A stretch of DNA of 64,000 nucleotides, taken from assembly GCA_013397795.1 (NCBI GenBank), contig VZTJ01002478.1:2309370-2373369 (forward strand), in the 5' to 3' direction. Under the pieces are notes generated by a model. That model was given only the letters and a program-made list of their open reading frames with translations, did not search any database and was not told the origin of the DNA. The translations under genes and the position numbers were made by a program. Shown in pieces: positions 14,332-25,500 of the stretch (position 1 is the first letter of the stretch; every line of letters begins with the position of its first letter). This DNA comes from Orthonyx spaldingii (lineage: Eukaryota > Chordata > Aves > Passeriformes > Orthonychidae).

Positions 14332-15709
14332 GATAGCAGTTTTGAGTCTTTAGTTTTGAAAACACATGATCTCATTCTGTTTCAGCAAGCCCTGGATGTG
14401 TACTCAAATGCCTAATATAAAAATTGTCTTTCTTTCTTGCCAGGGATTTGATCAACTCAAAGCATACTGCTCTGTCAGACTGAAATCCAAACCTCTGTTA
14501 TTGTCAAGTCACTTGACACTCATACTTTCTCATTTTCCATACTAGATGAAAAGAAACACAGAGTATTTATCATATGTAGTAGATTTATTTTTACCTTTAG
14601 TTACTCCACAAAGACATGAACATTAAACAAACATTTTAAAAGACTAATGACATTTTAAGTTTGTAAAAATAGACCTTATGCGCACTCTTATTTTCAAAAG
14701 GATTTTCAGATTTATGGGCTTTATCAATGGAAAAATTAATAGTACACATAGCCTCCATGATATCTAAGGAGCAGAATTATGTTTTGTGCCCAAAAATAAT
14801 TCAGGAACCAACCTTGGAAAGGGTTGCAACACCTTTTTTTTTTTTCATCTCTGCTTTTGATATAGAAATGTAAGTAATAAATGCAGTGACACACACATTT
14901 TAAAAACTTTTGAATTCTGAATTCATACTTTAAGACATTTTGAAAAGTCTTTGATTATGTGGATGTTGTATTTCAGTCTTTGGGAATTGTGAATTTTTAA
15001 AATGAATTTAAAGTATGTATAATTTATTTTGAGTCCATATTCTACTTACATTATAAGCTTCTTACATTATAGAATGGGAAAAGTATATAAGATTGCCACT
15101 GGGTTGTTATTTTTTTGCTAGTCTTGTGGACTTGATATAAAATTTTGTAGTTTTTTCTACTTTAAAGCAGGTTCAAAATACCCCAATACAATTTATGACC
15201 TGTTTTGATATTTTCTAAAAATGCTGAATACAGTTTGCCCATTAGGTGTGTTTATGTAGCTGGCACCTACCAGAAAGCAGTGTAGCCCTTGATAAGTTTC
15301 AGAAATTGATTACAAACCCATATTCTTTCAGCTTTTTGGATTTTTATTCCTTAGGACTTCACCAGGCTTTTGTATAAAAGACCTTGACTTTGCATATTTT
15401 AATTAACATTTATTTTTAAAGTTGTCCAAGCTTTAATTTACCACCAGTAAGGATATTGGGATGATATTTCCCCATTGTTTCTATTGTGGAAATTGAAAGG
15501 TGGAAATACAAAAATCCAGTATCATTTTCTGCAGAAAGATTTTAAAATTGCTTTCATTCTCAATTCACAATGAATTCCTATTAGAGTGTGAGGTTCTTTT
15601 TCCAAAAAAAACCCAACAATTTATGTGCGTGCATGCCTCTGAACAATCTTCTGCAAAGTGATGTGAAAGTTGTTGTAATTGCAAAATCATTAAGACAACA
15701 GAACTTTTG

Positions 15710-16350
15710 CTTTGCTTCATACTAACCAGTCTTTATTATACTAACCATTTTATTGTGTGACTTGACATTTATTCTTTATCACAGTTGCTGCATCAGAAAA
15801 TTAAGGCAATATAACCCCAAATTCAGAGCACAGTAAGCAAAACATATTTGGGGTGTACATTAATGCTAGGTGAATAATAGCAGACATGAACAACTGCTTG
15901 TTTTGTACTATTAATGTAAAATAGCTGCTTTTCTAATGATCTGTCAAGTTTCTACATTTGCAGCGGCCCAGCCTGTAAGACTTTCATGGTGTTGGTGTTT
16001 GTACAAATACTCAATTTATGTTAAAAATGTCTTGATTACAGCACTTATGTATATGCTGTAGCATTCATGTAATACCTCAGCTGTTTCACTTCTTGTATTC
16101 CAGGAGAGTGTTTTAGTTTATACTTCCATGAGTTATACTGACAGTTTCAAAAACAATATTTTAGCAGAATTTTGCTGGTGTAATATGCTATTGCTGGCTA
16201 ATAAGGACTTCCACCTCTCTCAGAATCCCACAGGGAAAGGTTTAAAAGCTGCGCCTTTGGATATGGGCAAAAGTCCTGACACTTGTACTGCAGTTCTAAG
16301 CTGGTAAAGGCCTTTTGTGTACATGCATGTATTTGTGTGTTAACCTGAGA
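15710..16350 (-). other. PDLIM3: PDLIM3 3' UTR (probable extent)
   Basis: About 640 nt from the stop codon to the first good poly(A) signals. No AATAAA occurs in it until the cluster near 15,732-15,773. The right end is fixed by the stop codon; the left end is inferred from the signals. Confidence 0.5.
15732..15773 (-). terminator. Cluster of three AATAAA poly(A) signals for PDLIM3
   Basis: On the minus strand AATAAA occurs at 15768-15773, 15749-15754 and 15732-15737. A U/GU-rich stretch (GTTCTGTTGTCTT) lies downstream near 15,690-15,705, a plausible cleavage-stimulation element. Cleavage is expected near 15,710-15,725. Confidence 0.5.
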
Positions 16351-16540
16351 CTAGCATTTTGGGTAAACTGTGACTGTTTCATATCCCTCGGGTGGCCTCA
16401 TGCGGGCACGGGCGTGAGCTTCACAGTACAGCTGGCCCTCCACAAAGAAGTAGCCTTTTTGTTTCAGGTTGAGATCGCAGTCAGAGCACACAAAGCATTC
16501 TGGATGCCGGTATTTATCACGTGCCTTCACCACTGTCCCT
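16351..16540 (-). CDS. PDLIM3: PDLIM3 exon 9 (LIM domain, C-terminus, stop)
   Basis: 190 bp including the TAG stop at 16351-16353. It encodes GTVVKARDKYRHPECFVCSD through YCEAHARARMRPPEGY and ends VTVYPKC. It supplies six of the eight LIM zinc ligands (H313, C316, C319, C322, C340, H343). Acceptor CATATAG. The final residue is Cys, where I recall Ala in human. Confidence 0.97.
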
Positions 16541-19500
16541 CTATATGGAAACAATGAAAAGAAAAAAAGCCAATTAATTAATATGAATTTAAAATGGGAA
16601 AAGAAGCTGCAGCAACTTGGCCTATTAGAAGGTGTCCCTGCCTTCTAATGGCAGGGAGGTTGGAACTAGAAGACCTTTAACGTCCCTTCCAACTAAAACC
16701 ATTCTATGATTCTATGATACAAAGTATGTTCTAGGTATTTATTTTAAGGCTTTACAGTTGTTCACCTTGTGGCTTCAGAAACTACTATATAATTTAAGCT
16801 GGATGCTGAGTTTGAGAAGGTAACATAAAATGCTGTAGAGTTGATCACATAGTTCATGGGCATTGGAAAATGAAGAGTTTGAAGAAACATGTTAGTTTAG
16901 TTACAAGACAGAAAGTACAGCCTAGCCTGTCTCAAGGGTGACAAAATGAGTTTCAAAACCACGTTGCTTTTTCTTTGTGTCTGTGTTCTCTCAGTTCATC
17001 ATTATCTATGTTCTTTGCTGAAGTTAATGTCAGTCAGGTAGTAATCTGATAGTTTTAAAATATGTCTACAGAGCTTTCTGGATACTCCCACTGGGTTGGG
17101 AGAAGGATGCTTTGCATTAACAAGAAATTTTTGAGAATTCACAGCCTGACACATCATAGCACAGATAAATGCTGGTTTCATTACATGTGTTTTAATGGTT
17201 GACTTGCAAAAGGTCCTGAGAAATACCGATTAACACCTCAATGGTACTTTGTCAAAACTTATATAATCTGTATTGAAATTGTTGAAGGTACATTTGACAT
17301 TTAGAACAACATATTTTTATATCTCAGTTCTCTAGAAGCATTATGGGAATGCACTTCTGTAGTTTGCAGTGGTGTTTGAGGATGACGTGTACTTGAGCTG
17401 GAAATTTCTAAAACTAAAAAGAAACAACTTACAGAATCCCATTCCCACATTTGTCACACAGTGGCACTTTCTGGACACCAGGCATGGCAGTAGGTATCTT
17501 TGTTACAGGTGCTCTCACACTTCTTGTTCCCACAGGGCGCCCATCTGAGAAACAAAACAATCCTGTTATGTACGAGCTAATATAAAAGCATCTGATGCAG
17601 TTAAGTACTTTTCTGCCCTTTTCTCTACTTTCTATACTGTACATACACTTCTGGGTGTATTTATGGGCTTTCGCTTATATGAACAAACAATGCAGTCTCA
17701 CTAGAAATGTTTAGTAGGCCAGATTTCACCTCTTTGGAATCAGGAGAAATATTGTGTAGCTGTAGCCAAAAAGCAAGTACAAACAAGATTGTATATGCAG
17801 TGCTGTCTGCCTCATGGACATCACCTAATTCTCTGATAGTAGGTCTGGGATATAGCTGAGAGGGAGGAGGATTGGGCTTTAACATAGAAACATAACAATA
17901 ATCAAGACATATTGTCAAAAAGCTTCTTATTTGTATAACTAACCGTACAACAAATTGGAAAGATTAGTGACATGATATGAATACAAAATAATGGCAAAAT
18001 ACAAGAAAATGCTATGTAAAATCCCACAATGATATATATGTAGACAATTAGATGTGTTTATTCCTTCTCTAGTAAGTATTGACATATAAACATTAAACAT
18101 TAAAATTTAAAGTAATTGACCTTTAGGTTAATTTTAGTTGTACTTTACTCTTTATGCGTAATGTAAATATAACAAACTTGCAGCCTTCAATAATTTTATT
18201 TTCGAAACTTCTTTGTTTGAAGGAAATATGGCTGTAAATTATGTTGTCCTCTTCAGTTTTTATTTAGAATGAAGAGGGAATAGGTTTTAAGGGGATTTCA
18301 GGAGTTGGTTTAAATTCCTCTTTTCCTGGATGTGAAAGGGAGTGTTTTCTTTCTTGGTGTCATGAGTATAAGCAGGTTGTCCCAAAAGTTCTCAGATAAA
18401 ACTTTCTATGGTTCAGTTAAAGTCAACTTTATATATTAAAGATCTTAAAATCTGAGAAGAGATTCTGGAAAATGTGATCGACACCTGCATTGTAATCACA
18501 GAGGAAAGCGCCTGCAGACACAAACAAGGAGGGGAAATGGCAGGAGACTGGTGTGGTAGCTATAAGGTTCCAAATGATTTGGGCCTTCAGAAATTCTTGT
18601 GTCTCTAATCTCTCTTATCTTCTCGGATTCCCCCCTCCCACAAACATTTAAAAATTATTTGAACAGATAGAATATGTTACTATTAACCACCTTCCTCGGA
18701 GACTAAATTCTGGAGCACCTTAAAGGAGCCGGACTGGCGTGGCTGACTGGGCTCCTCCTGGTTGGCGTGCAGCATCTTGTACACGTCAGACTGAGACACT
18801 GAGCTGGGAGATGGATCACTGTATTAAAGGGAGGAAGAGCAGATAAAACAGTTTGTCAAACATAACTTTAAACCAATAGCTCTGCCAGGCATAGAATATG
18901 ATTCAGGAAACAAACATAAAGACAATTGTTCCTACAACTATTGAAAAACTCTTTCTTCCAGGTAGCATTGCTTTATATAGACTCCTTTTGATCTAAAAAA
19001 TGCTGAAAAAAATTAAATCAGTGCAATTGTTACAACAATAAATCTAGAAACTCATTAAAGTATTTCTGTAATTACTGTTTTGGCTCTAGTGGCATTTGAG
19101 AATAGGCCTTTTAATTTCAAAGTAATTTCTTTCCTGTAATCATCTGCTGTATTACCAGGTGCTCTTTGCTGTGGTATCCAGAAGTTCCCTTTTCACAGCA
19201 GCTACCCTCAAGAATGCTGTTAAAATCACAGTTCATGCCTTTACATAAGGTCAGCCAAAACCTAAACAGACAGATCTTTTGGGAGAATATGACTTCTAAG
19301 TTGGCTTGATCACTAGGTAATATAATGATTATTTGGCTAAGATAATTGTTATTTATTTAATGTATGGAGATGACAAAAAGGAGTGAAATAAGTATTGCAT
19401 AACAGGAAACATTGTAAGGTGAATACTGACAAATGGAAGTTCTATTTCTTAATTTAATAAAAATGAGACATGGCTTTCTTTTGCAATGACAATTTTATGC

Positions 19501-22500
19501 TAAAAATATAAAGTAATTTATTGTCCAAACAGCAGTTGATGGTTGAATCTCAAATGACCTGTAAGATGAAGATTTTACTGAGACTATTTCATGATATTTT
19601 AAATTGTGCTGAATATTTTGAATTGTTCATGATAAATGACATCCTAAGTAGTTGAGAGGAAGAGTAGAGGACTATATGCACTGATGGGAATTAGACTGAA
19701 TGTGTGGCATCTGTAAATTTCAAACACCTACTGGGGGTAATTAGAAACCCCCAGTTTCTAATTGAATTTGGATTAGAATCCAAATTTATTTTGATGAAGG
19801 CTTTTATCTCACAGCTACACACACAAATGTCCAGTTTAAATTTTCTGTTGCATCTTACTTCCTATTGTTCACATTATTACACTGAGTTTTGCTTTAAATG
19901 GTTTGCTTTGTTCCTCAGGGTAGCGTCCAAGCTGCCAAATGCCCCAGTAAGAGCAGCAGCAGTTGGACAGTGACCGCTGTTGCTTATGTGAATTTTTCAG
20001 TCTTCATCAATCAGTAGATTTCTTTGAGCCATCTTTAAGCTGGTAAAAAACTACCAGTTTCTTGTCTTGTCAGAAGCTTTTAATGAATAGAAGTAGTTTA
20101 GTTTTCACAATTCTTGGCAATGTTTAATTAAACCCCTGAATTCTTTCCTCTTTACAAAAATATATCTGAATATAAAACAAGTGATAATGCAATTAACATA
20201 CAGAAGGCAAAAAACTCAGACACAAATGTATGATCTTATATTTCTAAATGCATACATAGTGTAAACCAATCCCACAGCAAGAGACATTTCAAACCTGTGT
20301 AGATAGTAGGTTCTCAAACTGATGATGTCACGGGCAGTGTGAAATCTGATTGCTTTGGGCTTAATCCAATATTTCAGAATTATGAAGCAGCAAATATTAC
20401 TTTTATTGTTCTCTTATTGTTCTGATTGAGCATAAATATTCAAGCACTAGAGCAACTTCACTCTACAAAGACTTCATGAACTTTAGTTTTCTTTTCATCA
20501 GATAGGATGAACCTAAATACTTTTATATAAAGTTCTTGTGATTAGTAGCAGCCAAATTCTGCAAGGTGCTGAAGAAGGCTCATTGGTGCTAGTGATTATT
20601 GCTTATTTAAAACATTAGTAATTAGCTTTATTTTGCACCATACATATTATTAATTATTAACTTAAGTACTGTTGTAAAACAGGAAAATGGGTTACTATTA
20701 TGCAAAAGTGAAGATCAAGCAACTTGAATGAATTGTCTCCTGAAAAAAATGAATAGAGCTTCAAAACCTTTTATTGTATAATCATAATTTCTATCCATAA
20801 ACATAAGGTTCCTACCTGACTTTTAGTCATGCAATGAATAAAATTCATAAGCCAGACGTGGATTTGTAGGCCTACAGTAAATTCTGTCTCTTGTACAAGA
20901 GCTAGTTGTACTAATGTACTAATGAGTTGTCTAAAATGGGGTATAAGTATCCAGAACACTATAACCATCTATAAAATTTCCTAATCTTCCTAACCTGAAT
21001 TTCAACAGTGGAGATAATTTTTATTTATTATTATTTTATTAATTATTAACAACTAAATCATTATTATATAAATAATTATTATAATAATAAACAGTTTTGA
21101 ATTTTGGAGGGAACCAGAATCTTGATTTGGAGTGGTCAGTCAGGTAATAGTCCAGGTAGTATAATCGTTTTTTTATTTATTAGCTGCATTTCTAAGATTA
21201 TTACCTATGAAATATTTATTTATATGTTCTGAAGGACTCCTTTAATACTTTGTGTTAAAAGCCAGAAGTTATTAGTATTTTAATGAAAATATTGAATTGT
21301 TTTAAGTTACTTAGGTTCTCTCTAACCCTTTTCCCCTTTTTCATAGAGACAGCGTGGTATTATTGAAGCTCATGATTTTTGGTATATTTTAAATTTGTAT
21401 ATTCATAAATATTATAGATACTGCTCTAATTACCTTATGACAGGTGTTTCCCCCAGAGCTGTAGAAACTTGTCCTTGCAGTGTTTCCATGATATTGTCAT
21501 CTGAGTACAACTGCATGGGTGTGTTAAACTGAGCGTGTACAATCTTGACACCGGGAAGCTCCATTTCCAGGGGGACATTAGGGGCCATCCTGGACACTGC
21601 TTTCAGCTCAGTGGGGCAGATGGAGCTGACCGTGCTAATTGAGGAGGGGGTGCTGCGCCCACTGCCACAGTCCAGCCCCGAAGGAGTGCTGCATCCGCTG
21701 TGTTAATGGCCAGAGGGCAGCAAAGAGTGCAGTGTGCATTGCATTGCAGAGAACAGAGACAAAAGGACAGGGATATGGTGATGTTATCAGGGCTGAAAAG
21801 CATAAACGGAACAGGCTCAAAAAAGCAAAAGTGTACAGAAAGTAGGGAAAAGCAAAAGTATGTGTAGTCACTTAGAATAGTTTTCCTGTAAAAAGTATCA
21901 AGGCCAGCTGTAAAGCAGTCCTTAAAATTCCAACATGCATTTTCTTTAAAGATAGTTAAAATCCTTTGATAGATGAAATAATTCAGAATATAACATTATT
22001 TTACATTTTTAATGCTAGGGTTTTTTTGAGGAAAATTAAGCCTCCCTAAAATTCTTTTTTCTAAGTGAGTAATTCTTATCATCTATAAAAAGGGTAGCAG
22101 ACAAAGTTTATGTGAGTTGTTCATGTCAGAGCCAGAATAAACACCTGCAGCACTGGAATCCTAGACATTCCAGTTCTATACCTCACAATCATCTCACTCC
22201 ACTGCCGAAAAACTACTATGAAGTAGTGTAAAATAATGAATGTGAGATTTCATAGCTCTCCTTAAATTCTAGAGGAAGGTATTTATTAATCTTTTAAAAC
22301 TAGTCTAACAAATTTAAAAAATATATATTTGTTGATTATTGCAAAGAAGAAACTTACTTTTGCTTTTCTAAATTATAGTGTTTCCAGTAGAATGTAAAGT
22401 GGTCCTTCACAAGAACAATGGGTACATTATTCAAAGAATTAATTTTACTGGTTTTGAAGTAGACTTTACATATACTTTGTATATAAAAACTAAGATGTAC

Positions 22501-25500
22501 CACTTTTAATGCCTGACATTACTGAAGTGAAGTTACTGTACACCAATTCAACATATCTGGAAAAAGATTAGCAAAAGAATATGAACATTAACATGAAGTC
22601 TTTTTCAGTATCACTATTTTGAACACTTCACTCTTCTCTCCATAGTATCTCGGAGGTTTTCTTTGTTATGGGATATTTCTTTGCTGTTGCTGTGTAACAG
22701 CACATAACCAAATTTTTCTACAGTCATTGGTTTCCATTTATGTGACATTCTGAGCTGTGGGACAATAAATGCTTCATCTCTGTCCTCCAACCTGATATCA
22801 GGGTTGTGGGTACTTCTTTCCAAGCTGCGTAAACCTGGGACAATGCTCTGTTTCCCAGTTTGATAGCACAGAACTCTGCCCAGTAGCTGCTTTCGGGTGG
22901 AGTAGACAACTCAAAATTGTCCCTTTGATTCAGAGCGGAATTTGTGCAGGACCACTTTCTCAAAATTTTAAAGGGAAATATATACTTTTTAATAAAAAAA
23001 AAGCAAACAAAAGCATTCCAGAAATGGTAGGCAAGCCTTAAAGCAAATACAGTTGTGCATCATCACCAAGCATGAGCCAGCCAAAAAATTCACGGACAGC
23101 AACATACATATTTGCAGTTTTATTTTCTTTTAGAAGAATCAATCCACCTTTAGCTCCTGCAGTAGAATCGTCAGTGCTACCAGTGTTAGTAAATGGAAAG
23201 TAGCAGGAAGAGACTCAAAAAAGCACAACACTTGCTCTCACTATGTGAAGCCAAAGTAATATTAAAACAGAATAAATTATGGGTAAAAAATAAATAAAGT
23301 ATAGCTATATATTAAATACAATTTCCAGTTAGTTTCACCAGAGTAAAGTCCAAAACTCTGGCCAATGTCCAAACCATTAGCTCAAACCTACAGTCCACAA
23401 TCAGGTCTTCTTTTAGTTCCAATGGTATTTAGCATCAGCTGTCTGTCCTAACGGGATATGTAGAGCCAAGGTGGTGGTTTGTTTTTTGCTGTGTTTAGCA
23501 GTGGATTAAGTCAAACTGATGAAAAGGTAGCAGGCAAACTGTGCCAATCAAGGTTTTGTTGATGCAACACCCTTTGTCAGAGATTCTGCAGTTTGCAAGT
23601 GCCAGACCTCCCCAGTGCTAGAACACCAGACAGACCTTGCCCAACTGACGTTCTTAAACTTGTTACATTGCTGTAGGGGTAGTTTTGGCAGTTTATTTTC
23701 TTCATCTTATATGCTGATAAATGGCCATTTATTTCAACATTTTCATGGAAAATACTGTGTAATTTGCATTTCTGAATTGTGAGATTAGGCTCTTGGTACA
23801 CTTGATACACTTACTTGCCTACTTCATAAATCCGGTAGGCACATGTAAAATGGTACCTAGTGGTCCCAAAGCCAGTTTTGGTACAGTATATAAGTGCTGT
23901 CTGCAGTTAGAGGCCAGGGATGTTTGCTAAGGCCTGTTTTGTCCTTAAGCAGCTTTTCTCTACTGTGGTGGCGTAAACTGAATCATGGTTACAGTTACTT
24001 TAGACTCTGATCAGTATAACTGAGATGGGAGTGTAGATCTACTTTCTTTTGGAAATAAAAATTTGAATTTCAAGCCTGAGCTCTGAAAGTCAACCATTTA
24101 ATTGTTTTTGTTTGTTTGCTTTTAATTTCAGCATTAGGCTGTCTAGTAGTATAAGTAAATTTCAAATGCATCAGAATGCTTAATTAATGTCAATGGTGAG
24201 TATCCACCCATTACAAAAAACAACACCATGCATCAAATCCAGCACAGCACTCAAAGTTTATAACCTGCTTCGGCCTGAGATTATGAAAGGTTTGGGCCGA
24301 ATATTATGCTTGTGTTCAAAGTAGTTGATATCCTGTAAAGAAAAAAAGAGATAAAATAGCTTTCTTTGGCCTACAAATGCTCATTTCTTGTTATAACGTA
24401 GCTAACAAAGTTTACGAATTTTAACCATTAGGTAACCATGTTTAGTTTATTCATTCCTGGTGCTCAAAATACAATCATTGTAGTGTTCAGAAACATTCAG
24501 AGTAAAGTGCAGTTACAGGAGAGAAGGTTGGAGGATAGTGTTGCAGCCCAACGTGGAGGGCAAATTTTAGCTACCTGCAGTATTGCTACTAGAAAGCTGA
24601 AAGGATAGTTCTCGGTGTTGGAAAAAAAAGTTTTCTTGGTCACCCTTTTTTTAGATTCTCAGAAAAAACAGCAAGAGCTGGACTTTTAAATTGAAAACAG
24701 ACCAGATAATGATATACCACAAATTACCATGTATTATAAGTAAATACTAATACTCACTTTTGTGATGAGTTAGGAATGAGACCCCTCAGTTGTCCATGAA
24801 GCGCGTCTTGAATATTGCCAGATGAATAAAGGCCAATTGGAGAGTTATAGGAGGAGCTCACTACCTGTCTTTTGTCATCAATATTTGCTGCTGCAACAAA
24901 AGGCTGGGCCCTTCTGTTGTGAGCTGTACCAATAGGCTTGAATTCCTGTACGTAATAGGCAGACAAAACACACAGAGCTACAATGCACACCAAAGCTAGC
25001 AATGAGTAAAACTGACAACACCAGTATTGTTAATCTCTGCATTTTTACTTTTGCAACTCTGTTATTTTTTAACTGGTGCAAGCATATTATATTTTTCCAT
25101 GAATTTTGTATATATTACTTGAGCCATACACATTATTTTCCCACCTCCAGGCAAGCAGAAGGCTTAGAATAAATGGGAGGAATGAATATCGTAGTGACCT
25201 TTCATATTGTTCACTAGATTTGACACTGTTTACTTTTTTCTTTTAAAACATTTCATGTATACTTATCTTAATTGCTTTGCTTTAGTGCTAATCTCTAGCT
25301 TCTGTGTTTTCATCACATACTGATAGAGGGACTTCCAAAAGTATGATTTTATTGTAAGTGTCTTACCTAGAAAACACATAATTTTTAATGCTTCTTTTAA
25401 CTGAAATAAAGTCTTGAACGTACATCAGATTGAGGACATTCTTCTGAATTTATTTCATCTTTAAAACATATTTGTGTATCAAAAATTGCACTGCTCTATA

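Larger units (their letters stand above)
5401..15709. other. Intergenic, between the CpG block and the PDLIM3 3' end
   Basis: AT-rich with no recognised gene. It includes a pyrimidine-rich tract at about 8594-8634 (CCTTTTCCTTCCTTCC...), the TTTGG repeat at 11.8 kb, and the 88-codon minus frame at 14065-14331 discussed separately. Confidence 0.7.

Noticed and set aside
22614..22963. Two protein-like frames in PDLIM3 intron 5
   Set aside because: They overlap in different frames, match no family I know, and the known isoforms splice over them.
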